Translations under genes and position numbers: made by a program
Shown here: positions 1 to 8,185 of the stretch, one piece after another
How the letters are laid out: every line of letters begins with the position of its first letter
How positions within the stretch are numbered: the stretch's first letter is position 1
From: a virus
IMG/VR virus record: IMGVR_UViG_3300027896_000133
Coordinates: 1 to 33,339 of that record
Length of the DNA: 33,339 nucleotides
Direction: 5' to 3' (one strand)
Notes under the pieces: generated by a model
What the model was told of the DNA's origin: nothing
Databases searched by the model: none
The model's input: only the letters and a program-made list of their open reading frames with translations

Positions 1-2107
1 CCAATGCCGAGGGCGAACCTCTTGTATATAAAACTCCGGCATAATCGGTACGCAAACTTTGATTAACCCAACAGGCGAAAGTGATTGCCGTTGCGCCGTT
101 ATAGAAGGAAGTTCCACCGCCTACCGTTCCTGACTGGTTTGAGAAGACTCCAGAATACAAAGCATCACCCGGCACCAGTACCTTATTGAATATGGACGCA
201 ACATTATTGCTTTGATTCTTATACCATCGGGAGAAATTATTAGTGTTGTACTGTTGTGACACCTTAATCTCACCGGCTGTAACATAAGGGAAGAGCCCAT
301 CTATGTAGACTTTATTCACAGCATCGTTCGTAGAGACTGGGTTTCCTACCTTCAGATTGTTTATGGTAATTTGACGAGTAAGTTCGGTAGGCTGTACAGA
401 ATTAGTGGCATCTATGCGGGCGGTGGGGTCTGTCGCGCCACCGGAACTAGACGCTATTGCAGCACCATTGTACGTAAGAGAACCATCTGCGGCCTGCGCC
501 ATCTTACCGTTCCCGATGTAAATAGAATTACTGCCGACGACGTATATACTCCTGAACGGGAAGTTGGAAGAGCCCAGGTCCACTGTATTACTGGAGGTTG
601 GGATTATACTGCCCGCAACGCTAAGCGTTCCGTTACTGATCAGTACATTGCCGAACAATCGAATCCCGCCACCAGCATCAACGGTGAACTCTCCTATGAT
701 CGAACTCGTGCGATAATTACCAGATGACCACACGTAACTATTATCATGTGCCGCGTGCGCATTCCATCCTCCAGCATGTGACGCTACTCCGCTCGCGGTA
801 GTAGAATAGCCCTCTGCGTGCGACCCATAAGCTCCGCTGGCTACAGTAAAAAGCCCCTCGGCGTGAACACCTACATCACCACTTGCCGTAGTTGAATATC
901 CTTCTGCGTGGGATGATGAACCGCTCCCAATACTTCGGTATCCTTCTGTGTGAGACGACATGCCGCTGGCTACAGTTGCATACCCGTGCGCTGTCGCATT
1001 GTCCTGGCTGGCTGTTGATATTCCCATCGCGAACCGTACCACATTTGTAATGTGCATCCCACCCATATTCAGATTGCCAGTCATCTTGTTGCCACCGTTC
1101 ACCTGCAGGAAGTTGTTGCTCACTGCCGCCCCTGTAATCAGCCCCGCACCCTCTAACAATCCAACTCTTCCCTGAGCATTCGTTCCTGCTATATATGCCG
1201 CTTCTGTTCTGTTGCTTGTGGCAGTGTTCAAGGCTATACTTGCCGTATTAGTCTCAACTATTCCAACACGACTTTGAGCATTTGTCGCGGCAATGTAGGA
1301 GGCCTCTGTGCGATTACTTGTTGAGGTGTTCTGTCCTACTGTGGCAAAGCCATTGGACACTGAAGAGCCTGTGATCAAACCCAGCAGGCTTGCAGACGTT
1401 GCCGCCCTTTCGTTTGTCAATGTCACCTGAACAGCTGGCGACAGTTTTCCAGAATCTATCGTACCATTGACAATGTTAGATCCATTCAAAGTTGTTGCCA
1501 GATTAAAAAGATTAGTGTTGACCCAGTTTGTCACAGAGGTGGCATCTATAGAAGCCTGATTCCATTTCTGTGTCTGGTTCTCGACACCCACAAGACGGGT
1601 GTTAAGGTTGGTCACGTCGTTTGTAGAGGACCATGGCACCAGCACTCCTGGCATAACAGCATAGGTCGATTGAAAATCATTGGAGTACCAGACATTCGTT
1701 CCAACATCTGTCCAGTTGGTAGAAGCAACAGCCACAACCAGCCAATTCGTCCAAGTGTCTTCAGCATCATAACTTTTCTCAATGATGTAACTCATTACAC
1801 CATCTTTGGGAGTCCAATAGACTTTCACAGCATTAGTCTTGCTTACTCCCCCAGTCCAGTTAATCCAAGTAGAAGATGACACCGGAAGGCGTCCCTGCAG
1901 ATTTGTTCCACTGACACGATACCATGCTTGATAGGAACCATTAGTATAAGTGCCACCATTCGTGTTGGCAGAATTGATGCCTGAAATGGCAGACCAAGTG
2001 CCCACACTCACATCATTGTAGAAGACCGTTTTGGAATACGTTCCTGCCCCAGCAAGAACCGAAAGACTGATTCCCAACACCAGAAAGAAGGCCATTATCT
2101 TTTTCAT
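1..2107 (-). CDS. tail fibre / adhesin-like protein with signal peptide, YadA-like repeats and lectin-like domain (C-terminus cut by window edge)
   Basis: I translated this frame from the ATG at 2107 down to base 2: 702 codons without a stop, continuing past the left edge. The start overlaps the preceding stop by ATGA. Residues 1-19 look like a Sec signal peptide (KK, then a hydrophobic core, ending SVLA). Two 34-residue repeats follow at about 263 and 297 (core SNRTEAxYIAxTNAQxRVG). About 374-448 holds five roughly 14-residue repeats of the SHAEGYSTTASG type, as in YadA-like trimeric adhesin heads and phage fibres. A STNDAVNKVYID segment near 595 is typical of fibre stalks. From about 650 the chain resembles a LamG/concanavalin-like lectin (ITFACWVN, then YAGVLYTRG). 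Role inferred: trimeric receptor-binding fibre at the end of the tail module. The signal peptide is odd for a protein assembled in the cytoplasm. Confidence 0.82.
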   Translation of the reverse strand, partial: MKKIMAFFLVLGISLSVLAGAGTYSKTVFYNDVSVGTWSAISGINSANTNGGTYTNGSYQAWYRVSGTNLQGRLPVSSSTWINWTGGVSKTNAVKVYWTPKDGVMSYIIEKSYDAEDTWTNWLVVAVASTNWTDVGTNVWYSNDFQSTYAVMPGVLVPWSSTNDVTNLNTRLVGVENQTQKWNQASIDATSVTNWVNTNLFNLATTLNGSNIVNGTIDSGKLSPAVQVTLTNERAATSASLLGLITGSSVSNGFATVGQNTSTSNRTEASYIAATNAQSRVGIVETNTASIALNTATSNRTEAAYIAGTNAQGRVGLLEGAGLITGAAVSNNFLQVNGGNKMTGNLNMGGMHITNVVRFAMGISTASQDNATAHGYATVASGMSSHTEGYRSIGSGSSSHAEGYSTTASGDVGVHAEGLFTVASGAYGSHAEGYSTTASGVASHAGGWNAHAAHDNSYVWSSGNYRTSSIIGEFTVDAGGGIRLFGNVLISNGTLSVAGSIIPTSSNTVDLGSSNFPFRSIYVVGSNSIYIGNGKMAQAADGSLTYNGAAIASSSGGATDPTARIDATNSVQPTELTRQITINNLKVGNPVSTNDAVNKVYIDGLFPYVTAGEIKVSQQYNTNNFSRWYKNQSNNVASIFNKVLVPGDALYSGVFSNQSGTVGGGTSFYNGATAITFACWVNQSLRTDYAGVLYTRGSPSAL

Positions 2108-2679
2108 ATTCTACTCCATCTCTGTGCTACTGATCCATCAGGGAAGTAAAGCACAACGTCACTCCCGTCAAACTTCAACATGTTAGTGTCTGTGTAAATT
2201 AGATTCGCGTCAGCTCCTACATCACCGACGATGTTCTTAACAAGAATGGAAAACTGAATAACTAGCGAAGGATCTCCGCCAATAGGAAGCATCCAAATTT
2301 CACCAGTCATCTCCTTACTGGCTGAAGATCCCATTTCTGTAGTCAACTGAGCTGTTGCCGTGTTCACCCTGAAGCAAATCTTTCCATTTGCCACATCCAT
2401 ACTAGCCCAGTCGCCAGCCACATTAAATTGGGCATTGTCACTGACAACCAGATCCGGATGAAGGGGTTCATAAGAGTTGTCTATCATAAAGACCCACTCT
2501 GCTCCGACAGGAGGAGTGAAGTAGGTAGATCCGTCAGCAAGTCTCAAGTGCACCTTAAAGATCAACTGACTTTTCCTGTACACGATTATTGGTGTATGTA
2601 CGATGGAGTTATTCACGTCCACTAATTGCGGAGTGTCAACATCCACATATATCTCAGACACTTTTCTTGGATCACTCAT
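2104..2679 (-). CDS. tail/baseplate-associated protein, possibly fibre-anchoring (BppU-like)
   Basis: 191 aa, with a strong RBS (GGAGAGGAAG) a few bases before the ATG. The stop overlaps the fibre start by ATGA, so the two are translationally coupled. No motif gives a firm assignment. The pattern of a long beta-rich domain (FKVHLRLADGSTYF, then GKICFRVNTATAQLTTEMG, then EIWMLPIGGDPSLVIQFSILV) resembles the N-terminal Ig-like domain of BppU-type baseplate proteins that carry receptor-binding proteins. The position just before a fibre gene fits that. The C-terminus (LYFPDGSVAQRWSRI) is short and also beta-like. Family assignment is inference. Confidence 0.6.
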   Translation of the reverse strand: MSDPRKVSEIYVDVDTPQLVDVNNSIVHTPIIVYRKSQLIFKVHLRLADGSTYFTPPVGAEWVFMIDNSYEPLHPDLVVSDNAQFNVAGDWASMDVANGKICFRVNTATAQLTTEMGSSASKEMTGEIWMLPIGGDPSLVIQFSILVKNIVGDVGADANLIYTDTNMLKFDGSDVVLYFPDGSVAQRWSRI

Positions 2680-2708
2680 TTTCTTCCTCTCCTATTGACT
2701 TCCTATAC

Positions 2709-2779
2709 GCCTCTATAAAGCGTCGAGCAGTTTATTAACACAAGTGCCCGTTCTATTCATTGCGACCTCGTATAGAGGC
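2709..2779 (+). repeat. dispersed intergenic repeat, copy A (inverted relative to the other copies)
   Basis: Bases 2717-2779 are identical, as reverse complement, to 17992-18054 (63 of 63 by eye). The copy is bounded by a perfect 9-bp inverted repeat, GCCTCTATA at 2709-2717 and TATAGAGGC at 2771-2779, so it can fold as a closed stem with a 53-base interior. It fills the 134-base gap between two late genes and lies opposite in strand to copies B, C and D. Confidence 0.85.
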
Positions 2780-2813
2780 CAGGCAGGCGGACTGACAACA
2801 CGTCTAACCCTTG

Positions 2814-3227
2814 TCAGACTTCGCCCACAATATATTTCTTCCAATAGTTCCTGATTTTGTCATTCTGGCGACTCTTGGCACAAGGTGAAAGTCCCTTTGT
2901 GTTGTCTCTCGTATCCACACACTGTGTCACCATTGAAATTATCCACATGTTCTTTTCACTGTCAGGCTGAAGTTGTTTCACCTTGTCTTCAATCTCTGCC
3001 ACGGGTGTTCTGTCTAGCGGAATGAGTCGCTGTGGTTTCTTTTCTGTTATAGCAGAAACGACTTTAGGCTCCGACTCCTTATCCAGCCACGGAAGATTTC
3101 TAGGGCAGGAGAAGTCAACATCGTCAGGAGACATTGCTGTCCTGAACTTTCTTCCACCAGCTTTGTCACGACACCTTCCACAGTGAGCACCAGACTTACA
3201 ATGAAATGTCTCTGTAAATTTGTTCAC
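2814..3227 (-). CDS. small cysteine-containing tail-module protein, GTG start
   Basis: An upstream GTG at 3275 would give 153 aa, but the GTG at 3227 overlaps the previous stop as GTGA, the overlap style used through this operon. I prefer that start, giving 137 aa. The N-terminal region has a CxxxxxCxxC motif (CKSGAHCGRC) followed by DKAGGRKFR, which looks like a small metal-binding or disulfide knot; more cysteines come later (FSCP, TQCVD, SPCAKS). The middle is charged and probably helical (PVAEIEDKVKQLQPDSEKN). It follows the 42-cysteine tail protein directly, so the two may work together. Function unknown. Confidence 0.65.
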   Translation of the reverse strand: MNKFTETFHCKSGAHCGRCRDKAGGRKFRTAMSPDDVDFSCPRNLPWLDKESEPKVVSAITEKKPQRLIPLDRTPVAEIEDKVKQLQPDSEKNMWIISMVTQCVDTRDNTKGLSPCAKSRQNDKIRNYWKKYIVGEV

Positions 3228-4807
3228 GAAATCACCAGCGTTCCTGATGTACAGCCACCGGCTCCACCAGAGCACGTATCACCTGTTAGGGTGTATGCCT
3301 GCTCCCCTGTTGGATCACAAGGGGAGTACCAAGAGACAACATTGATGTCACAGCTGTTTTCACAGGCGGAAGGACAATGAGTGCATTTTGCAAGTAATCC
3401 TGTCAAAGTCCAATATCCTGTAGCTGGAATATACGTTAAAGATACATTAACATGAGTAGTGCTGTCTAAACATCCAGAGATAAACCATGTACACTCCTCA
3501 GTAACATTAGTGACTGTAAGTGCCGACAGCACCATACAGTCAAAAGTTATATTGTAATTAAGTACCAGCGGCTCACAGCAGTCATCTGTACAGAGTTGAC
3601 TTGTGGTGCAATCTCCCTCGTCACAAGCTGTACCTGTACTTGCCGTCACTCCACTGAAATGATCTGCTACTTCTGCTGTTAGTTTGTGAGTGCAGTAACA
3701 AGCTCCTCCGTACTTAACACACAAATTTGGGGTGGTGTAATCAGTGCAAACACTATGATCAAAAAGAGTAATGAACAACGCCTGCGAAATGATAAGATGA
3801 CAAGTAGGATCGTCGCACTTGGTAAACTTGTGGTTAAGCCCAATACCGTCATCGTCCCAAACAGCTACGTTCATGGCATAGTTTTCATAATAAGGTAAGT
3901 CGGGTTCAGTAAAAGGATACTCGCCCGTAAATCCTACATCACACACTTCTTGATCTATGTGAGCGCTTCTGCTGTTGATCGCAATAAATGGATAGTGACT
4001 AGTGACCCACTCTGGGCCTTCAAAGGCGTATCCACAAGGTTGAAAGGAATCAACTACGTAGTCGCCAGCACCGGCAGTGACAGTTATTACATCACCACCA
4101 CCTCTATCCAATGTGCCTGTCCACGTACAGCAGTCAGCATGACACTCATGGCTTTCTGTAGGTTCTGACTTTGTCAGGCATATAGTAATCGCGGCCTCTA
4201 TTAAAGCACCAGTAGTGTCGTACCAGTCAAAGGTGACGAGTACCAGACTTGGCCCCACTCCGGGATCGTCTGAACCACACCAGCAACAATCACGAGTAAA
4301 CTCACAACCTTCACTTAAAGTGGTCGCTTGTCTGTCGGAGTTCATCGAAGTAGGATTTATGTCCATCAATTCGTAGCAGTGAACACCATCATTTACTACC
4401 AGTCCCTCTATCACTGTAATTCCATAAAACGCTAATACGGATGCCGGTATGGCCAGAACATTTCCATTGTCGCAATTACAAACCATAAAGCAGTAGTAGT
4501 CTTCTACGGCATCCTCACAACTAGCGGGAGGAGCCGCTATCTCAACAGTCAGACCGGGAGTGATTGTTTCGTTTGTCGGCTCAAAGTAGTAACACCACCC
4601 GCTCCATCCATTGTAGTGCACTCGAATAATTGGACTAAATTCATTCGGGACAATGAAACCACTTCCCATACGAGGGTCAGTCCAGTCGGTCATGCCACAA
4701 GGCTGTACGCAAGGGATGTAGACACTCCTACAGCAACAAGCTCCCATCAACTCACCACTGGCTGTTATGGCCAGAAGTTCACCAGCACTATTAGCCTGTA
4801 AGGTCAT
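3224..4807 (-). CDS. cysteine-rich distal tail protein
   Basis: The longest frame opens with TTG at 4813, but the ATG at 4807 overlaps the preceding TGA (ATGA) and is the better start: 527 aa. I count 42 cysteines, about 8 percent, in pairs and clusters (GACCCR, CFMVCNC, DCCWCG, HADCCTW, DDCCEP, CTHCPSACENSC). No enzyme motif is visible. The sequence between clusters is rich in T, V, Y, G and D and looks like beta-sandwich modules. The spacing suggests many disulfides or several metal sites. Position after the tape measure and two other tail genes, before the fibre, supports a distal tail or baseplate role. Many disulfides would need oxidation outside the cytoplasm, or assembly after lysis. 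Confidence 0.72.
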   Translation of the reverse strand: MTLQANSAGELLAITASGELMGACCCRSVYIPCVQPCGMTDWTDPRMGSGFIVPNEFSPIIRVHYNGWSGWCYYFEPTNETITPGLTVEIAAPPASCEDAVEDYYCFMVCNCDNGNVLAIPASVLAFYGITVIEGLVVNDGVHCYELMDINPTSMNSDRQATTLSEGCEFTRDCCWCGSDDPGVGPSLVLVTFDWYDTTGALIEAAITICLTKSEPTESHECHADCCTWTGTLDRGGGDVITVTAGAGDYVVDSFQPCGYAFEGPEWVTSHYPFIAINSRSAHIDQEVCDVGFTGEYPFTEPDLPYYENYAMNVAVWDDDGIGLNHKFTKCDDPTCHLIISQALFITLFDHSVCTDYTTPNLCVKYGGACYCTHKLTAEVADHFSGVTASTGTACDEGDCTTSQLCTDDCCEPLVLNYNITFDCMVLSALTVTNVTEECTWFISGCLDSTTHVNVSLTYIPATGYWTLTGLLAKCTHCPSACENSCDINVVSWYSPCDPTGEQAYTLTGDTCSGGAGGCTSGTLVIS

Positions 4808-5856
4808 GCGCAATTACTCGCTGTGGTTATATCAACCCAGTCCGTTGAAGCGTCTGCCGGGTCAGGTTCAGTCAAGAAGGTATATTGTAATTTCAGAGTG
4901 GTTGTGTTGTATCTGAATCCACGTATAGGCCACTGAATATCTCCACCTTTCCACAGAGCTTCTATGCTTCCAATGTGGGCAGGAACAGCACCAGCAGTAG
5001 GAACCCAAGTCACATAAGCGAGTGGATACATTCTGTCGCCTTGAGCATCTGGATATAAGGCATGGAATATGGCAGTGACAGCAGACGGAGCACTTGCTGA
5101 ATCAAGTTCAATGCAAATATATCCCGAGGCTGTGATTGTAATTTCAGCACTCTTGCCGGAGTACATTGCTCCATCACCAGAGGCTACTGTCAACGGAATA
5201 ATAGCTCCACCAATCAACGTCCTTCCACCACGCACTATGATATTGTTCAGATCCTTCTGTGTGACATTGTAATGTCGTGAGGAATCTCCACCTCCTGTGA
5301 CAATGTCTCCTCCATACCAAAGAGGTTCCAAACTGGAGATGATGGAAAGATCGGTATCCCAATTCACTTTTATCAAAGGAAAGTAAACCGTCCCAATTTG
5401 AGAAGCGTCCGGGAACGTAGTCAGGAACACGGGCTCTACTGTAACAGCACTTTCATCCCTCTTGGCCATTATCCAACCATCAGCATTGACACCGGTGACT
5501 TCAAAAAGATCCTCATACAATTCAGATATTCCGGTGACTGCTCCTGTCTTCCCTTTGTTGCACAGAATAGAAGCGATGTCATTTGACCACCGGCCACAAT
5601 GTACGAAAACAGAATAGTCTGGACTGGCATTTATGGCATAGCCTGTGAAGTGATGAAAGTACTCCTCGACATCTGCCGCATAGGGAACAGAAGTATTCAG
5701 GTTGCCTGAAGTGTGCTTGCTGGTAGTGCCCTGCCCATCAACAGCAATGGCCTGCAGACCGTTTACAACCTTTACCATTCGGTTGTATTGTGTCACACTG
5801 ACCTTACTCTTGGTGGAGTTCAGTCCTTTAATAGGTTGGAATACTTGTCCACTCAT
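4804..5856 (-). CDS. distal tail protein with internal duplication
   Basis: 350 aa. The start shares one base with the upstream stop (TAATG). The N-terminal part (NSTKSKVSVTQYNRMVKVVNGL) looks like a helical segment of the kind found in phage tail and collar proteins. Two copies of a 60-residue unit can be aligned by eye: 127-185 (GWIMAKRDES, then VYFPLIKVNW, then SSLEPLWYGGDI) and 245-307 (GYICIELDSA, then MYPLAYVTWV, then GSIEALWKGGDI). Repeated beta modules of this kind are common in tail appendages. The specific family is not recognised. Confidence 0.65.
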   Translation of the reverse strand: MSGQVFQPIKGLNSTKSKVSVTQYNRMVKVVNGLQAIAVDGQGTTSKHTSGNLNTSVPYAADVEEYFHHFTGYAINASPDYSVFVHCGRWSNDIASILCNKGKTGAVTGISELYEDLFEVTGVNADGWIMAKRDESAVTVEPVFLTTFPDASQIGTVYFPLIKVNWDTDLSIISSLEPLWYGGDIVTGGGDSSRHYNVTQKDLNNIIVRGGRTLIGGAIIPLTVASGDGAMYSGKSAEITITASGYICIELDSASAPSAVTAIFHALYPDAQGDRMYPLAYVTWVPTAGAVPAHIGSIEALWKGGDIQWPIRGFRYNTTTLKLQYTFLTEPDPADASTDWVDITTASNCA

Positions 5857-6653
5857 TAGCGTCTCATCAAGTTCTTCAAGTCAGCTTTCTCATACAAGTA
5901 GACATGCCCTGCTTGGCCGTCGGCAAAAGGCTTGTCCCACATATTCTTCACAGGACGCATGACATACTGCCAGTCATCCTTTGTGATGGCTCCATTGGCG
6001 TCTTCTCCTTGAATCAGCTTCCAAGAGAATTGGCACTCCAACACCCAAGTCCTGACACCCCACTTGTCATATTGCGCTCCACCATTTGCTCCGGTGAAAA
6101 GAACACTTCCTATCCTGAAGTTCTCAAAGATAGCATCATTCACTTTACCCACAGAAGGAATAAACTTAGTAAGAAACCAAGTGTTCTTTGAAGAGTCTCC
6201 TGACAACTTTATGCTTCTGGTAAAAGTCCCGGCAGGAACAATCTTGGAGATGTGTACATCATTGGCTGAGTTTCCATCACTTTTCCACATCCAAGTAGGC
6301 ATAAAGACATTCTTGCTTTTTGAAGGAGCAGGAATGGAAACAACTTCAGCCCCAGCTTGAAAGTTCCTCTGCTCTGGATCAGGAGTCCACGTCTGTTCTG
6401 CTCCCTGGAGTCCTTTGGTGTTGAAAGTGCAGGACAGTTTCTTTTTGTTGTCTGTGCCAGAAACGTGATAGAGTTTGGCATCTATGGAACGGCACAGACA
6501 ATAAGCATCTGTTGGATCAGTGCTGAAGGGATCCAGAATGTCGGGCAAAGAGTCATTTCCGGCAGCGTCCTCTATGAAAGAACGTACTCCGTTGATGCCT
6601 GCATCTGTTTCCGTTCTCGACCAGTCTTCTCTTAATTCTCTATAGCCAGCCAT
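5856..6653 (-). CDS. tail protein downstream of tape measure, unknown family
   Basis: 265 aa, with RBS AGGAGCATAAT formed by the end of the tape-measure gene; only one base separates the two. In siphophages this slot usually holds the distal tail protein (Dit) or its equivalent, but I see no sequence signature that proves it. Composition is beta-rich with several Trp (TWMWKSDG, KWGVRTWVLECQFSWKL), and the C-terminus is helical and charged (EKADLKNLMRR). The next gene starts on the last base of this stop, so expression is coupled. Confidence 0.6.
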   Translation of the reverse strand: MAGYRELREDWSRTETDAGINGVRSFIEDAAGNDSLPDILDPFSTDPTDAYCLCRSIDAKLYHVSGTDNKKKLSCTFNTKGLQGAEQTWTPDPEQRNFQAGAEVVSIPAPSKSKNVFMPTWMWKSDGNSANDVHISKIVPAGTFTRSIKLSGDSSKNTWFLTKFIPSVGKVNDAIFENFRIGSVLFTGANGGAQYDKWGVRTWVLECQFSWKLIQGEDANGAITKDDWQYVMRPVKNMWDKPFADGQAGHVYLYEKADLKNLMRR

Positions 6654-6654
6654 A

Positions 6655-8184
6655 TTATGCTCCTAAAGTTTCTTCCTGATCCTGTCCATCAATGGCCTTT
6701 GTTGTCTTGTCCTGTGCCTCTTTTATCTCTCCAAGTTTCTCCAGTTGGTCTTTCTGGATTTCAAATAGAGAGCCTTGTGCTTTGGCTTGGATTTCAGTGA
6801 CAGACTTGAGGACTTCACTCTTGTCCTTCTTCTGCTTCTCAATGCCTCCACCTGCTGCCTTTGCCGCCTCAGAAGCATCTCCTCCACCAAGAAGATCTTT
6901 TTTAACCTTGTCAATAAGTGGGTCAATTATCTTTGACAGTTTGTCCTCTGACGCCTTGGAAGAGAAGGCATCCTCTGACCCCATAGCATCCCCAAAGGCA
7001 GCGACCGTTTCCTTCCAAACACCTTTGGCATCCGATCCCGTTGCTATATTTTCAAGTCCAGCATTGATATTATTTCCAGCAAACTCTGCTGTCTCTTTCT
7101 GCCAACCACCCATACCCATAGCCGCTATGATTGTCTTGAACACTTTGGAGCCTTCAAGGATCTTCAGCAATCCAGAAGCCACACCGGCAAGAGCACCGAT
7201 AATTAACTGCAACACTCCCGTCCAGAAAGTAGCACTGGTGATCGTGTTGAATGCGGCCTTGAGAGATATTTCCAGCATAGAGGCAAGGAATTGGAATATC
7301 TTAATGCCGTAGTTGAGTATCTTGGTGAATCCTATCTTGATGCTCAACCACAAGGCCTCGCCAATCTGACCAGTCTTGAACAGTTCAATAATCACTCCAA
7401 TAATGATGCCAATCTTCTGGCCCCATGCCGCAATATTGAAAGACTCCAACATCTTGGTTCCCATCTTCAGCAGTGGAGTCAAACCACTGACAAGGCCAGC
7501 CCAAAAGCCTGTCATCTTACTCTTGAACATACTTAGAGCATCGCTAAAATCGTCAAACAGTTTAGCATTCCTTTGCATTATGTCTGGCATGTCGCCCAGA
7601 CCTGCTTTGGCTTTTCCTACAGCATCAGGATCAGAGAACAATCCTTTCAACATGTATCCACTACGGCCAAATACCTTCATTGCCGCAGCCGTTCTCTCAG
7701 CAGGATCTTTAATGTTGTTGAGTGACTTGCCGATCAATTCAAATTGCTCTGTCACACTCTTGCCTGCAAGTTCCTTTGTATCAATGCCAAGTTTACCAAG
7801 TTTCCCGCCGGCAATGGCCTGCTGCATTTTCATCAACGTGCGAGGAAGAGCACTAGCACTCACTCCAGCATTCTCAAAGGCTTGTCCTAGTATTGCCAGA
7901 TCCTTGACAGCAACTCCTGTTTGCTGGGATATGTCGTAAAGTCCACCACCCTTTTTTATAGCTCCCATCATTCCTGTAAAGACGGAATGAACAGTCATGC
8001 CTATTCCAACTACACCGGCAAGAGCACCTCCTATTGTCAAAAGGGAGTCTGTAACAGCACCACCTATCTGGGTAGCACTGCTCAGGGCTATGCCTCGTGC
8101 CTTCTCAAAGCCAGCACCAAGACCACTGGTGTCTGCCAGCACATTGATGTAAGCATCGCCTAAAGTATCGCCTGCAGCGGACAT
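6655..8184 (-). CDS. tape measure protein
   Basis: 509 aa with RBS GGAGG. It begins with the usual tape-measure pattern (LGDAYINVLADTSGLGAGFEKARG), followed by a Gly/Ala-rich hydrophobic region, a conserved stretch (ISQQTGVAVKDLAILGQAFENAGVS, then FGRSGYMLKGLFSD) and several hydrophobic segments between about 240 and 360 that probably serve DNA channel formation. The C-terminus is charged coiled coil (EIQKDQLEKLGEIKEAQDK). It sits immediately after the frameshifting chaperone pair, as in lambda-like tails. At the usual 0.15 nm per residue it predicts a tail of roughly 75 nm, short for a siphophage. Confidence 0.92.
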   Translation of the reverse strand: MSAAGDTLGDAYINVLADTSGLGAGFEKARGIALSSATQIGGAVTDSLLTIGGALAGVVGIGMTVHSVFTGMMGAIKKGGGLYDISQQTGVAVKDLAILGQAFENAGVSASALPRTLMKMQQAIAGGKLGKLGIDTKELAGKSVTEQFELIGKSLNNIKDPAERTAAAMKVFGRSGYMLKGLFSDPDAVGKAKAGLGDMPDIMQRNAKLFDDFSDALSMFKSKMTGFWAGLVSGLTPLLKMGTKMLESFNIAAWGQKIGIIIGVIIELFKTGQIGEALWLSIKIGFTKILNYGIKIFQFLASMLEISLKAAFNTITSATFWTGVLQLIIGALAGVASGLLKILEGSKVFKTIIAAMGMGGWQKETAEFAGNNINAGLENIATGSDAKGVWKETVAAFGDAMGSEDAFSSKASEDKLSKIIDPLIDKVKKDLLGGGDASEAAKAAGGGIEKQKKDKSEVLKSVTEIQAKAQGSLFEIQKDQLEKLGEIKEAQDKTTKAIDGQDQEETLGA

Positions 8185-8185
8185 G

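Noticed and set aside
6692-7939. Two long open frames (206 and 187 aa) on the plus strand opposite the tape measure gene
   Set aside because: They have no RBS, low-complexity Ser/Pro/Ala/Phe-rich composition and lie fully opposite a strong coding gene; they reflect its codon usage.
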